From NCBI GenBank assembly GCA_040219275.1, contig JAVJSU010000007.1:186001-250000 (forward strand): a stretch of 64,000 nt of DNA, in the 5' to 3' direction. Under the pieces are notes generated by a model. That model saw only the letters and a list, made by a program, of their open reading frames with translations, was not told the origin of the DNA and searched no databases. A program made the translations under genes and the position numbers. This DNA is from JAVJSU01 sp040219275 (GTDB lineage Bacteria; Chloroflexota; Anaerolineae; Aggregatilineales; Phototrophicaceae). Below, in pieces: positions 54,298-62,436 of this stretch (position 1 is its first letter; each line of letters opens with the position of its first letter).

Positions 54298-54323
54298 GGG
54301 CGACCTAACAGGTCGCCCCTACA
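54298..54323. repeat. GGGCGACCT palindrome copy 4
   Basis: GGGCGACCTAACAGGTCGCC followed by CCTACA, between the LysM and GNAT genes. It is the most regular copy. Confidence 0.9.
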
Positions 54324-54347
54324 GATGAAAAATTTGGATCGTGCTGT

Positions 54348-55028
54348 TTAATAATAGCCGGGGACGCGGAGGTATTGTCCGGCGTAGATCAGGTTCAGGT
54401 TGTAGATGCCGTTGGCGCGGGCGAGATTCCACACGTCGATGTTGAAGCTACGGGCAATTGCCAGCATGGTATCGCCGTACTGTACGTGATAGTAGCCATT
54501 CACAACGCGACGCGGTTGGATGACGGGCGCTGTGTAGACGGTGGGTTGAACGTAGGTGGTTTGTTGAGTGACGGTTGTCGTTTGTTGCGTCACGGGTGTT
54601 GTTGTCGTGGTGGTAGTCCCTGCTAATGCGGGTACGGTGATGGTCATGCCGGCGGTGATGGCATTGGCGGCGACGATGTTTGAGTTGGAGGCGAGTAGGA
54701 TTTCCGGTGTGGTCTGATAGCGCAGAGCGATGGTGTAGAGGCTATCACCACGCTGGACGGTATAAGTCTGGGTTGCGCCGGTGAGGGCGACTCCGCCGGT
54801 GGGTGGGATGACGAGCACCGTGCCCCGCTGGATGTAATTGGCGTTGGTGATGTTGTTGAATTGCATGAGCGATTCCATCGTTACGTTATAGCGGGCGGCG
54901 ATGGATGCGAGGTTCTCTCCGGGTTGGACGGTGTGGGTTTGTCCATCCTGTGCGGCGACGGGCATTGCGAAAAAGAATATCAAAATCGAAACGACTATAA
55001 GTGAAAGAACAGGAAGCCGCAATTTCAT
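54348..55028 (-). CDS. Secreted LysM protein
   Basis: The 226 residues start with a signal peptide (LPVLSLIVVSILIFFFAMPVAA) and carry three LysM domains (about 31-75, 87-131, 178-224). Each has the YxVQxGDSLxxIA pattern, with the third lying at the C-terminus (HVQYGDTMLAIARSFN). A Thr/Gln/Val-rich linker separates the second and third. LysM domains bind peptidoglycan or related glycans, so it should act in the cell wall. No catalytic domain is attached. Confidence 0.9.
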   Translation of the reverse strand: MKLRLPVLSLIVVSILIFFFAMPVAAQDGQTHTVQPGENLASIAARYNVTMESLMQFNNITNANYIQRGTVLVIPPTGGVALTGATQTYTVQRGDSLYTIALRYQTTPEILLASNSNIVAANAITAGMTITVPALAGTTTTTTTPVTQQTTTVTQQTTYVQPTVYTAPVIQPRRVVNGYYHVQYGDTMLAIARSFNIDVWNLARANGIYNLNLIYAGQYLRVPGYY

Positions 55029-55178
55029 TTATCATACTCCTCAAAAATATGTGTGTAGGTTTCCCTTAGACAAATTATGACATAAATTTTGATGGAAGTA
55101 TAACAAACGACTAGAAATTGTGGTGCAATTTGATAAAATCATTGGTGGAAAACGGGTCATGACGGGCTGAACCCTATG

Positions 55179-55207
55179 TTGACTCCCTATAGGCGGTGTG
55201 CTAAACT
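55179..55207 (+). promoter_or_regulatory. Promoter of infC-rpmI-rplT
   Basis: TTGACT (55179-55184) and TAAACT (55202-55207) are separated by 17 bases and lie 77 bases before the infC start. Confidence 0.75.
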
Positions 55208-55283
55208 TTTAACTCAATCGCTATGAAGCATTAATTGTAGCATTTTTCAAATTATCTGAAGATATCAGAGAGGAAGTTAGGCT

Positions 55284-55808
55284 ATCTCTTCCGGCGCAGA
55301 ATATCGCATTAATAGACAGATTCGCGTACGCGAAGTTCGCCTTATCACCGATGACGGTGAGAATATCGGTGTTGTGGCAACGAGCACAGCACTTGAAATG
55401 GCGGCAGAGCGTGAGCTTGACCTTGTTGAAGTCGCACCGGGTGCAAATCCGCCTGTGTGCCGTATTATGGATTTCGGCAAGTTCCAATATGACAAGCAGA
55501 AGCGTGAGCGCAAGGCGCGTAAACAGCAGAAGCAAGTCGAGATTAAAGAAATTCAATTGGGTCCTAAGACAGATGACCATCATCTTGGCTTTAAGGTCAA
55601 GAATGCGCGTAGATGGATCGAAGATGGTATGAAGGTCAGGGTACGCATCAAGTTTAAAGGGCGTGAGAACCTCCATCCTGAAATCGGGCGTGATCGTCTG
55701 GACAAAATTGCCCTGGAATTAAGTGATGTTGCTGTGATAGAGCAAATGCCGAATCGTGAAGGCAACGTGATGGTGATGATCCTAGCGCCGCCCTCTGATA
55801 AGAAATAG
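55284..55808 (+). CDS. infC: Translation initiation factor IF-3
   Basis: The protein has 174 residues. In-frame homology to IF-3 reaches back through EYRINRQIRVREVRLITDDG to just after a TAG at 55278-55280. The only codon with a well-placed ribosome site (AGAGGAAG, nine bases before) is ATC at 55284. An ATT at 55308 is also in frame but 33 bases from that site. Rare AUU or AUC starts are known in infC of other bacteria and let IF-3 limit its own synthesis. IF-3 binds the 30S subunit and checks the start codon. It is the first gene of the rpmI-rplT operon. Confidence 0.92.
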   Translation: MSSGAEYRINRQIRVREVRLITDDGENIGVVATSTALEMAAERELDLVEVAPGANPPVCRIMDFGKFQYDKQKRERKARKQQKQVEIKEIQLGPKTDDHHLGFKVKNARRWIEDGMKVRVRIKFKGRENLHPEIGRDRLDKIALELSDVAVIEQMPNREGNVMVMILAPPSDKK

Positions 55809-55823
55809 TGGAGAAAACCAACC

Positions 55824-56060
55824 GTGGGCAAGAAGTACAAGCTCAAGACGCATAAAGCAACTGCAAAGCGCTTTCGTGTAACCGGCACCGGTAAGCTCGT
55901 CCGTACAAAAGGCGGTAAGAGCCATCTGCGTCGTCGTAAGTCAAAGCGTACGAAGAATCAATTTGATAAGGGTATTGAAGTAACGAGCACGGGTGATAAG
56001 AAGCGTGTTCGTAAACTTGCGCCTTATCTCGGTAAATATAAAGCAAATCCGCCTTCATAA
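55824..56060 (+). CDS. rpmI: Ribosomal protein L35
   Basis: The 78 residues are very basic. They show THKATAKRFRVTGTGK, RRRKSKRTKNQF and KKRVRKLAPYLGKYK, typical of L35. It begins with GTG. The chain is longer than most L35 proteins (about 65 residues). It lies 15 bases after infC in the conserved infC-rpmI-rplT order. Confidence 0.95.
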   Translation: MGKKYKLKTHKATAKRFRVTGTGKLVRTKGGKSHLRRRKSKRTKNQFDKGIEVTSTGDKKRVRKLAPYLGKYKANPPS

Positions 56061-56149
56061 AAGCGGACTTTGCGATTAGTATAGTGTAACAAAGCCATTT
56101 TACGCCCAGGGTTGCTACTCTGGGTATTTGTTGTCAGGGAGTAGATATT

Positions 56150-56509
56150 ATGCCAAGATCAAAAACCGGCGTTGTTCGCCGCCAAAAACACAATAAGATT
56201 CGTGCGATGGTTAAGGGACAATGGGGATCACGTGGTCGCCTGTTCCGCCGTTCTAACGAAGCGATGCTGAAAAGCCTGTTTTACAATTACCGTGACCGCA
56301 AGGTACGCGCCCGTCAGTTGCGCCGTTTGTGGATCATGCGTATCAACGCCGCCGCCCGCTTGAACGGGTTGACCTACAGCCGTTTCATTTACGGTCTGAA
56401 GCAAGCCGGTGTTGATCTTGATCGTAAGGTGCTGGCAGACATCGCGGTGCGTGATGCCGAGAGCTTTACCAAGATTGCGGCACTCAGCCAACAGCATCAG
56501 AAGAATTAG
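56150..56509 (+). CDS. rplT: Ribosomal protein L20
   Basis: The 119 residues contain KTGVVRRQKHNKIRAMVKGQ, LFRRSNEAMLKSLFYNYRDR and RLWIMRINAAARLNGLTYSR, the L20 signatures. L20 binds 23S rRNA early in assembly and represses its own operon in other bacteria. The 89 bases before it hold a CCCAG/CTGGG stem that could be the target, but this is inference. A terminator follows. Confidence 0.97.
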   Translation: MPRSKTGVVRRQKHNKIRAMVKGQWGSRGRLFRRSNEAMLKSLFYNYRDRKVRARQLRRLWIMRINAAARLNGLTYSRFIYGLKQAGVDLDRKVLADIAVRDAESFTKIAALSQQHQKN

Positions 56510-56510
56510 T

Positions 56511-56547
56511 TGATAGCTCTTAGCTGTTAGCCTTTGGCTTTTAGCTA
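56511..56547. repeat. AGCTGTTAGCC/GGCTTTTAGCT interspersed repeat
   Basis: This is the same pattern as at 40360-40399. It lies right after rplT. Confidence 0.7.
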
Positions 56548-56567
56548 GAACCATGATATATGATTGT

Positions 56568-56591
56568 AAAAGGGTCACATTCGACCCTTTT
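56568..56591 (+). terminator. Terminator of the infC operon
   Basis: AAAAGGGTC and GACCCTTTT arms with a 6-base loop, followed by TTTG. Confidence 0.85.
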
Positions 56592-56675
56592 TGTATTTCT
56601 GGTTGCGTCGAACGCGACTTATCCCTTAAACTCTGAAAAACTAACCGTTAAGAATTTAAGACTGAAAACGAACCT

Positions 56676-57443
56676 ATGGATACCGTTGTTAGCCTGCAAA
56701 ATGACAAAGTAAAGCTCGCTTATGGTTTGCAAAACCGTACACGGACGCGCCAGAAGGAGCGTAAGATTGTGCTGGAAGGCACGCGTTTGGTGCGTGATGC
56801 GATAGAGCGAAATAACAAGCCGTTATTTGTGCTGTTTCAGCCGGAGAATGTCGATTTTGAACTCATCGCCGAGTTGCAGAATCGTAATTTTCAGCTGATT
56901 CCGGTGAACGCGGAAGTAATGGCGCATGTGAGCGATACGCAAAATCCGCAGGGGATTGTGGCGGTCTTCCCGATGCCGATGCCGACCCTGCCGAAGAAAC
57001 CGAGGCGCGTGTTGATCCTCGATAATGTGCGTGATCCGGGAAATATGGGCGCGATGTTGCGGACGGCGGCGGCGGCAGGTGTGGATGTGGTGATTCTGTC
57101 GCCCGGTTGCGCGGATGCTTATAATCCGAAGGCGCTACGCAGTGGCATGGGGGCGCATTTCCGTGTGCCGACGGCGGAAGCGGAATGGCACGAGATCACC
57201 TCCTATTGCGAGGGGATGAATATTTATTTGACGGCAGGTGATGGCAACCTCACCTACGATAGCGTTGATTGGAAAGCTGATTGGGCGGTGATTATCGGCA
57301 GTGAGGCGCATGGCGTGGGTGAGAAGGCAGAGATTCTGGCGCAAAAACGGATTCGTATCCCGATGGCGGCAAAGACCGAATCCCTGAATGCGGTGGTTGC
57401 GGCGGGCGTGGTGCTGTTCGAGGCGGTACGTCAGCGGAAATAG
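56676..57443 (+). CDS. TrmH/SpoU family RNA 2'-O-methyltransferase
   Basis: The 255 residues carry an N-terminal substrate domain and the SpoU methyltransferase knot. The motifs are LDNVRDPGNMGAMLRTAAAAG (motif 1), AVIIGSEAHGVGE (motif 2) and IRIPMAAKTESLNAVVAAG (motif 3). It methylates rRNA or tRNA with S-adenosylmethionine. In several bacteria a gene of this type lies near the IF-3/L20 operon or pheST. A specific target (rRNA helix or tRNA) cannot be assigned from sequence. Confidence 0.9.
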   Translation: MDTVVSLQNDKVKLAYGLQNRTRTRQKERKIVLEGTRLVRDAIERNNKPLFVLFQPENVDFELIAELQNRNFQLIPVNAEVMAHVSDTQNPQGIVAVFPMPMPTLPKKPRRVLILDNVRDPGNMGAMLRTAAAAGVDVVILSPGCADAYNPKALRSGMGAHFRVPTAEAEWHEITSYCEGMNIYLTAGDGNLTYDSVDWKADWAVIIGSEAHGVGEKAEILAQKRIRIPMAAKTESLNAVVAAGVVLFEAVRQRK

Positions 57444-57537
57444 ATAAAGCAGTTCAGCGTGTCAGGATTTCAGTTAGTCAGTAGAACGTCCGCCGGACGC
57501 TAAAGCGATAAGGCTAGATAGTTTAATCCTGAAAACG

Positions 57538-57599
57538 GCGATTAGAAAATTAATCACATAACGAAAATCGGTGGGACGACCTAACAGGTCGCCCCTATA
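57538..57599. repeat. GGGCGACCT palindrome copy 5 with long arm
   Basis: GATTAGAAAATTAATCACAT, then AACGAAAATCGGTGGG, leads into GACGACCTAACAGGTCGCC and CCTATA. The same arm precedes copy 7. Confidence 0.85.
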
Positions 57600-57744
57600 A
57601 ATCATCCTGCTGTGCTTTAATAAAGCATCAGTTTTGTTTGTACGATGTGTAGCTGACGGTAAAACCGGCGCATGTCTTCCTCTTAGAGTTGCAAGTTTCC
57701 CCAGACGGTCTATAATCAAATTCAAATTAGATTACGGTAATTTT

Positions 57745-57772
57745 TAGTAAACAGTTGGCAGTTTTCAGTTAT
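57745..57772. repeat. CAGTTGGCAGTTTTCAGTT repeat
   Basis: Short CAGTT run before the TetR gene. Confidence 0.6.
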
Positions 57773-57847
57773 AAAAATCTGGTTGGATGATATGAAATTT
57801 ATCAACTGTCATAACCAAGCCTCTTTTTTTGAAAGGAATTATTAACT

Positions 57848-58492
57848 GTGGCACGCAAACCTGCTGATCAATCGGTCAGTCCTGAAGATATTATTTCCGC
57901 CGCGGCTGATGTGTTACAGCACAACGGCTATGAGGCGACTACAATGAAAGACATCGCGGCACGGGTGAATTTGACCGCCGCGAGTTTATATCATCATTTT
58001 AAAAACAAAGACGCACTCCTGCTGGCGGTGCTGGAACGTGGTTTGGAATTGGCGTATGAGCAGATCAGCGCCGTTGCCAATCATCCTGAATTGACCGCTG
58101 GTGAAAAATTGCGGGAGATGGCACGCTGGCACATTTTGAACGTCACCAAAAATACGACGGTTGGCGCGGCGATGGTGTTCGAGATCCGCTCGCTGATGAG
58201 CATCAAGACCGCTGAGGTGAGCGGGAATGGTGGGCGGAGCGAAGACGATTTTATTATGCGTCGGGATGCGTTTTTTACTCTGCGTGATAAGTTCGAGGCG
58301 TTGTTCCGTTATACCGTGCGTGAAGGAACAGAGAATGGCGAATTCCGCGAGGTCGATGCGGCGATTTTCGCTAAGATGATGCTGGGCGCGCATAACTGGG
58401 TGGGTGTGTGGTACAAGGACAGCGGGCGTTTATCCGGTGAAGAAGTGGCGGATATGATCGCTGAGAATTTCTTGATGGCGTTGCGGAAGTGA
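57848..58492 (+). CDS. TetR/AcrR family transcriptional regulator
   Basis: The 214 residues start with a TetR DNA-binding domain: ILxxAADVLQHNGYEATTMKDIAARVNLTAASLYHHFKNKDALLL, where the HTH is TMKDIAARVNLTAASLYHHF. The C-terminal ligand domain is helical. TetR proteins repress nearby genes until they bind a ligand; fatty-acid genes such as fadR-like regulons often have such a regulator, and the acyl-CoA dehydrogenases downstream are possible targets. It starts with GTG, 12 bases after AAAGGA. Confidence 0.9.
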   Translation: MARKPADQSVSPEDIISAAADVLQHNGYEATTMKDIAARVNLTAASLYHHFKNKDALLLAVLERGLELAYEQISAVANHPELTAGEKLREMARWHILNVTKNTTVGAAMVFEIRSLMSIKTAEVSGNGGRSEDDFIMRRDAFFTLRDKFEALFRYTVREGTENGEFREVDAAIFAKMMLGAHNWVGVWYKDSGRLSGEEVADMIAENFLMALRK

Positions 58493-58494
58493 TT

Positions 58495-58530
58495 TTTAGC
58501 TGTTAGTTTCTGGCTATTGGCTGTTAGCTC
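58495..58530. repeat. AGCTGTTAG/GGCTATTGGCTGTTAGC repeat
   Basis: The same pattern as at 40360 and 56511, between two genes. Confidence 0.65.
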
Positions 58531-58549
58531 TGGTAAGTGTGGACGAGCC

Positions 58550-58996
58550 ATGATTGATTACGAGCGGTATTTGACGAAAGTACAGAAGTTGATGCGCGAA
58601 AAGAACTATGCAGAAGCGCGGCGGATTCTGGTATTGCTCGATCATCCCACCGCACATTTGTGGCTTGCCCGGCTGGATGAGATTCAATCGGAGATGGGGC
58701 GTGATAAGCGAAAGTCATCGTCTGAGATGCGATCTCGTAGATGGTCACGGTCATTCAAAATGATATTGATAGTGATGGTGATGTGGTTGATGATAAATCT
58801 ACTTGCTCTGTCTGTGATGTGGATTAACCCTAAAAAACCGCTGTGGTTGCACTCACCGCGCCAACTGACGGCGACACGGATTACATCGATCAATAACACG
58901 GTGGTGGCTCCACTATTGGTTACAGAGACGGTTGCGCCGTTAACTGCGATTGCTGAGACCGCAACCCAATCAGCGAATGCGACGGAAACGCCGTGA
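58550..58996 (+). CDS. Small membrane protein with helical repeat start
   Basis: The 148 residues begin MIDYERYLTKVQKLMREKNY and continue AEARRILVLLDHPTAHLWLARLDEI, a helical-repeat-like stretch, followed by a basic region and one transmembrane helix (about 72-92, MILIVMVMWLMINLLALSVM). The tail is rich in Thr and Ala. The N-terminal helical segment with DHPTAHLWLARL looks like a recurring Chloroflexota domain. Function unknown. The start at 58550 is taken because the upstream part is repeat-derived. Confidence 0.65.
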   Translation: MIDYERYLTKVQKLMREKNYAEARRILVLLDHPTAHLWLARLDEIQSEMGRDKRKSSSEMRSRRWSRSFKMILIVMVMWLMINLLALSVMWINPKKPLWLHSPRQLTATRITSINNTVVAPLLVTETVAPLTAIAETATQSANATETP

Positions 58997-59005
58997 TGAT
59001 TTAGC

Positions 59006-59051
59006 AGAAGGGCGACGTAACAGAAGGGCGACCTAACAGGTCGCCCCTACA
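59006..59051. repeat. GGGCGACCT palindrome copy 6 with partial tandem copy
   Basis: AGAAGGGCGACGTAACA (59006-59022) is a broken copy directly before the full element at 59026-59051 (GGGCGACCTAACAGGTCGCC, then CCTACA). Confidence 0.8.
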
Positions 59052-59133
59052 GAGAATCGGTTGAATTTGATGTAACAAGTAGATAACGGTGTTTGAATGA
59101 AGATTTTGGTTTGGATAAAAGGACATTTCAAAG

Positions 59134-59955
59134 GTGAAATTATTACAGGATAAAGTGGCGATTATTACCGGCAGTGGGCGCGGTATTGGTGCGGCGGCGG
59201 CGAAATTGTATGCCGAGCATGGCGCGAAGGTGATCGTCACTGATATTGACCCCACACCGGCGAATCTGACCGCACAAGCTATCAACGAAGCGGGCGGGAC
59301 GGCGGTTGCTGTGCCTGCGGATGTGACGGATGCAGGTGGGGTGGAAGAACTCGTCGGGCAGACGGTGCATCACTTCGGCGGGGTGGATATTCTGGTCAAT
59401 AACGCCGGATACACATGGGATGGCATGGCGCACAAAATGGGTGACGATCAGTGGGAGGCAATGCTGGCGGTGCACCTGACTGCGCCGTTCAAGATTATTC
59501 AGGCCTGCATTCCTTATATGCGCGAGGTTGCTAAGCGAGAAATCGCCGATCATGGCAAGGCGAAAGCGCGCAAAATTGTCAATGTATCGAGCACATCCGG
59601 TACACGCGGCAATGTCGGTCAGGTGAATTATGCGGCGGGCAAGGCGGGTATCATCGGCGTGACGAAGACGCTTTCTAAAGAATGGGGCGCGTTCAATATT
59701 CAGGTGAATGCGGTGGCGTTCGGGTTTATCGAAACGCGCCTGACTCAAGCCGATGAAAAAGGTGATTTTACCGAGCGCGACGGCGAAAAGATCAAGCTCG
59801 GCATTCCCGATCAGTTGCGCCAAATGGCGATGATGGCGATCCCGATGGGACGTTCCGGCACACCTGAAGAAGCGGCGGGTCCGTTGTTGTTTTTCGGGAG
59901 TGAGCTGGCGAATTATGTGTCCGGTCAGGTATTAGAAATTACGGGAGGGCTTTAG
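59134..59955 (+). CDS. SDR family oxidoreductase (FabG-like)
   Basis: The 273 residues have NAD(P) motif ITGSGRGIGAAAAKLYAEHG, VDILVNNAGYTWDG, catalytic Ser in VNVSSTSGTRG, and Y-x-x-x-K in VNYAAGKAGIIG. The C-terminal NYVSGQVLEITGG is that of FabG-like proteins. Length is slightly above 250 because of an insert near residue 130. With the acyl-CoA dehydrogenase two genes further, it may handle 3-hydroxyacyl or related intermediates. It starts with GTG. Confidence 0.9.
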   Translation: MKLLQDKVAIITGSGRGIGAAAAKLYAEHGAKVIVTDIDPTPANLTAQAINEAGGTAVAVPADVTDAGGVEELVGQTVHHFGGVDILVNNAGYTWDGMAHKMGDDQWEAMLAVHLTAPFKIIQACIPYMREVAKREIADHGKAKARKIVNVSSTSGTRGNVGQVNYAAGKAGIIGVTKTLSKEWGAFNIQVNAVAFGFIETRLTQADEKGDFTERDGEKIKLGIPDQLRQMAMMAIPMGRSGTPEEAAGPLLFFGSELANYVSGQVLEITGGL

Positions 59956-60030
59956 ATGCTCCGGTTTTTCTTGTGGGTCTTGTTGAATTTGATTTTCGGT
60001 AAGTTGATGAAGAAGTTTCGTCCATTTTGA
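59956..60030 (+). CDS. 24-residue hydrophobic peptide
   Basis: An ATG immediately after the SDR stop (59953-59955 TAG) opens a frame reading MLRFFLWVLLNLIFGKLMKK, then FRPF and TGA. The hydrophobic core with basic tail suggests one short membrane segment. No ribosome site of its own is needed if translation restarts after the SDR stop. Possible, but not proven, as a gene. Confidence 0.4.
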   Translation: MLRFFLWVLLNLIFGKLMKKFRPF

Positions 60031-60054
60031 TTTGATTACTAAGGAGCGCGAACC

Positions 60055-60156
60055 ATGGCAGAACCCGATAGCGGATGTTTGGAACAAATTATGCGGATGC
60101 TCACCGGCGCGATGGCGATGGTGGTTGTCACGGCAATATTGGTTTTCATGATTTGA
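60055..60156 (+). CDS. 33-residue membrane peptide
   Basis: AAGGAG lies eight bases before the ATG. The peptide has a polar start with one Cys and a hydrophobic segment (GAMAMVVVTAILVFMI) at the C-terminus. The acyl-CoA dehydrogenase gene begins 23 bases later. The good ribosome site and spacing support a real gene. Function unknown; it could be a small membrane subunit or regulator. Confidence 0.55.
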   Translation: MAEPDSGCLEQIMRMLTGAMAMVVVTAILVFMI

Positions 60157-60179
60157 TTTTTTAGAAGGATACGCAAAAC

Positions 60180-61277
60180 ATGGTTTCTTTTACCCCGACA
60201 GACGATCAGAAATTATTGATCGAAACGATTAACCGTTATGCGTTGAATGATGTGCGGGCTTCCGCGCATGAGCATGACGAAGCGAGCGAACCCGATGCGA
60301 ATGTCATCGACATTGGCTGGAAGATGGGCATTGTGCCGTCGAATATCCCGGAAGAATTGGGCGGATTCGGTGATTTGAGTGCCGTGACGGGTGTGATGGC
60401 GGCAGAAGAATTGGCGTTCGGTGAACTGAGCGTGGCGATGAATGTGCTCACGCCGGCATTGTTCGCGTATCCGGTGGTGCTGTTTGGCACGGCGGAACAG
60501 CGCGAGAGTTTGCTGGAACAATTTTTGGAAGAAGACCTTGCATTGGCGACGGCGGCATTTTTGGAGCCGAGCATCACGTTTGACCCGAACGCGATGAAGA
60601 CGAGCGTCAGCACCGGGGGCGATGCAGTGGTGATTAGCGGGACGAAAGCGTTTGTGCCACTGGCGGAAGATGCCAAAATGATGCTGGTCTATGCGCGAAA
60701 TAGTGAGAGCGGAACCACCGAAGCATTTATTGTGGATAGGGATGCGGACGGTGTGCAGATTGAGAAGCGCGAACTGCTGATGGGCGTGCGGGCGTTACCG
60801 ACTTATCGCGTGAATTTTAACGAAGTGCGCCTGCCGACTTCTGCACGGCTGGGTGGCGCGGTTGGGATTGATTTTCAGGTGATTGTCAACCGCATGAACG
60901 TGGCGCTGGCAGGTATGGCGGTGGGCGTGGCGCGGGCATCCTATGAATATGCTAAAGAATATGCGAAACAGCGCGTACAATTTGGCAAGCCGATTGCACA
61001 GAATCAGTCGATTGCATTTTTGCTGGCGGATATGTCCGTTGAGATTGACGGGGCGCGCTTGATGGCATGGGAAGCGGCATGGAAGCTGGACAATGGCGAA
61101 GACGCAACACAGGCGGCGTATCTGGCGCGACAATATGCCAATAAGATGGCGTTGATGGTCACGGATGGTGGCGTACAGACGCTGGGCGGTTACGGCTTCA
61201 TTCGTGAGTATCCGGCGGAACGCTGGCTGAGAAATGCACGCGGTTTCACGGCATTTGATGGGTTGGCGATGGTATAG
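60180..61277 (+). CDS. Acyl-CoA dehydrogenase
   Basis: The 365 residues show the acyl-CoA dehydrogenase fold. An N-terminal helical domain (EELGGFGDLSAVTGVMAAEELAFG), a middle beta domain (TAAFLEPSITFDPNAM with ISGTKAFVP), and a C-terminal helical domain (YAKQRVQFGKPIAQNQSIAFLLADM and TDGGVQTLGGYGFIREYPAERWLRNAR) are seen. The catalytic Glu position in the C-terminal domain was not fixed. It oxidises acyl-CoA to enoyl-CoA with FAD, giving electrons to ETF. AAGGA precedes the ATG. Confidence 0.92.
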   Translation: MVSFTPTDDQKLLIETINRYALNDVRASAHEHDEASEPDANVIDIGWKMGIVPSNIPEELGGFGDLSAVTGVMAAEELAFGELSVAMNVLTPALFAYPVVLFGTAEQRESLLEQFLEEDLALATAAFLEPSITFDPNAMKTSVSTGGDAVVISGTKAFVPLAEDAKMMLVYARNSESGTTEAFIVDRDADGVQIEKRELLMGVRALPTYRVNFNEVRLPTSARLGGAVGIDFQVIVNRMNVALAGMAVGVARASYEYAKEYAKQRVQFGKPIAQNQSIAFLLADMSVEIDGARLMAWEAAWKLDNGEDATQAAYLARQYANKMALMVTDGGVQTLGGYGFIREYPAERWLRNARGFTAFDGLAMV

Positions 61278-61330
61278 TAGACAGTTAACAGTTAACAGTT
61301 TTCAGTTCACAGTAATCAGTTGTCAGTAAA
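61278..61330. repeat. GACAGTTAACAGTTTTCAG interspersed repeat
   Basis: Tandem CAGTT/AACAG units directly after the acyl-CoA dehydrogenase stop. Confidence 0.7.
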
Positions 61331-61378
61331 ACGGCGATTACTGTGACGAAGACGTGCTGTGGATGAGTAGTTGCAAAA

Positions 61379-61900
61379 ATGAGCGAAAAAGATCAACTGG
61401 TAGTTGTGGCTGAGGGCGATGTGTTACGGGCGATGTGGCGGCTGGATGATGCCCGTGCGCGTACCCGTAAGGCGCTGACGGGCATGGAGCCATCGCTGGT
61501 GGATTGGCAATCGCAACATCATAGCCACACGATTGGCACGATTTTGTATCATGTCGCCGCGATTGAACTGGACTGGCTGATTGAAGAAATCCTTGAAGGC
61601 ACAGCGCCGGACGAAGGTATCTGGGAGTTGTTCCCGTATGAGGTGCGCGACGATGACGGCTCGCTGATGATTGTCACCGGACACAGCCTTGATTGGTACT
61701 GGCAACGGTTGGACAGGGTGCGGGAAGCGTTTCAGCAGAGCATAGCGGCGATGTCTGTCGAGGATTTCCGGCGTAAGCGCGTGATGGCGCACTATGATGT
61801 TACGCCGGAATGGGTGTTGCATCATCTGGCACAACATGAGGCAGAACATCGCGGTGAACTGATGATGTTACGGGCAATGGCGGAGCAAGCGGATTCATAA
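61379..61900 (+). CDS. DinB-like metal-dependent four-helix protein
   Basis: The 173 residues have the DinB pattern of His in ILYHVAAIELDW and in LHHLAQHEAEHRGELMMLRA, the metal site of the superfamily. It starts MSEKDQLVVVAEGDVL. It resembles thiol-S-transferase-type DinB proteins in layout. The paralogue at 35.8 kb shares the layout but not close sequence. Function not known. Confidence 0.85.
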   Translation: MSEKDQLVVVAEGDVLRAMWRLDDARARTRKALTGMEPSLVDWQSQHHSHTIGTILYHVAAIELDWLIEEILEGTAPDEGIWELFPYEVRDDDGSLMIVTGHSLDWYWQRLDRVREAFQQSIAAMSVEDFRRKRVMAHYDVTPEWVLHHLAQHEAEHRGELMMLRAMAEQADS

Positions 61901-61964
61901 TATGTGCGACTCATCGACTGTGATTTCCGTAAATGGAAATAGGCTATAGATGAGGAATGAGTTT

Positions 61965-62363
61965 ATGAGTATTACGATTGAGTGGGATAATCCTGAACGA
62001 ACGATTTTGCGCTATGACATCCGTGACACATGGCGCTGGCAAGATGCGCGGGATGCAATCGACACGATCTTTACCATGATGGATAACGCCGAGGCTGATG
62101 TGATTTGTACGATTCCGCATTTCGTGGGCAAGGTGAATTTGCCGCCGGACGGGTTGAAGCATTTCGCCGAATTGACTGAACGTAGTCATCCGAAAGCCGG
62201 TTTGACGGTGATCGTGGGGGCGAATTTTATGATGCGCTCGGTGATTAGCACGGTGCGCGGGATGTATACGATGACAGGGCGCAGTGTGGATTTCGATTAT
62301 GCGGATACGTTGGACGACGCGCGACGGAAGATCGAGCGATTTATGATGCAGGCGGCGCGGTAA
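61965..62363 (+). CDS. Small conserved protein, STAS-like layout
   Basis: The protein has 132 residues with alternating strands and helices: SITIEWDNPERTILRYDI, then TWRWQDARDAIDTIF, ADVICTIPHFVG and LTVIVGANFMMRSVIST. The pattern suggests a SpoIIAA/STAS-like fold, but this is an inference. The Met at 61965 is taken because GAGGAA lies nine bases before it. It is the gene between the DinB gene and the second acyl-CoA dehydrogenase. Confidence 0.65.
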   Translation: MSITIEWDNPERTILRYDIRDTWRWQDARDAIDTIFTMMDNAEADVICTIPHFVGKVNLPPDGLKHFAELTERSHPKAGLTVIVGANFMMRSVISTVRGMYTMTGRSVDFDYADTLDDARRKIERFMMQAAR

Positions 62364-62385
62364 TTGCATAGAAAGATTCGAAAAG

Positions 62386-62424
62386 CGTAACACAAAGGCG
62401 CAAAGACACGAAGACGCAGAGAAA
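62386..62424. repeat. CACAAAGGCGCAAAGACACG interspersed repeat
   Basis: CAAAGGCGCAAAGACACGAA and GACGCAGAG units of the CGCAAAG type. Confidence 0.7.
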
Positions 62425-62436
62425 TGATTCTCATGC

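Larger units (their letters stand above)
57444..57847. other. 404-base region with several repeats
   Basis: It holds a CAGTT-type run (57453-57482), a GGGCGACCT palindrome with the long conserved arm (57538-57599), another CAGTT run (57745-57772) and the start region of the TetR gene. No gene is recognisable in it. Confidence 0.6.

Noticed and set aside
59143..59823. A 226-codon open frame opposite the FabG-like SDR
   Set aside because: It is a shadow of a gene with all SDR motifs; antisense frames are frequent here because of codon bias.
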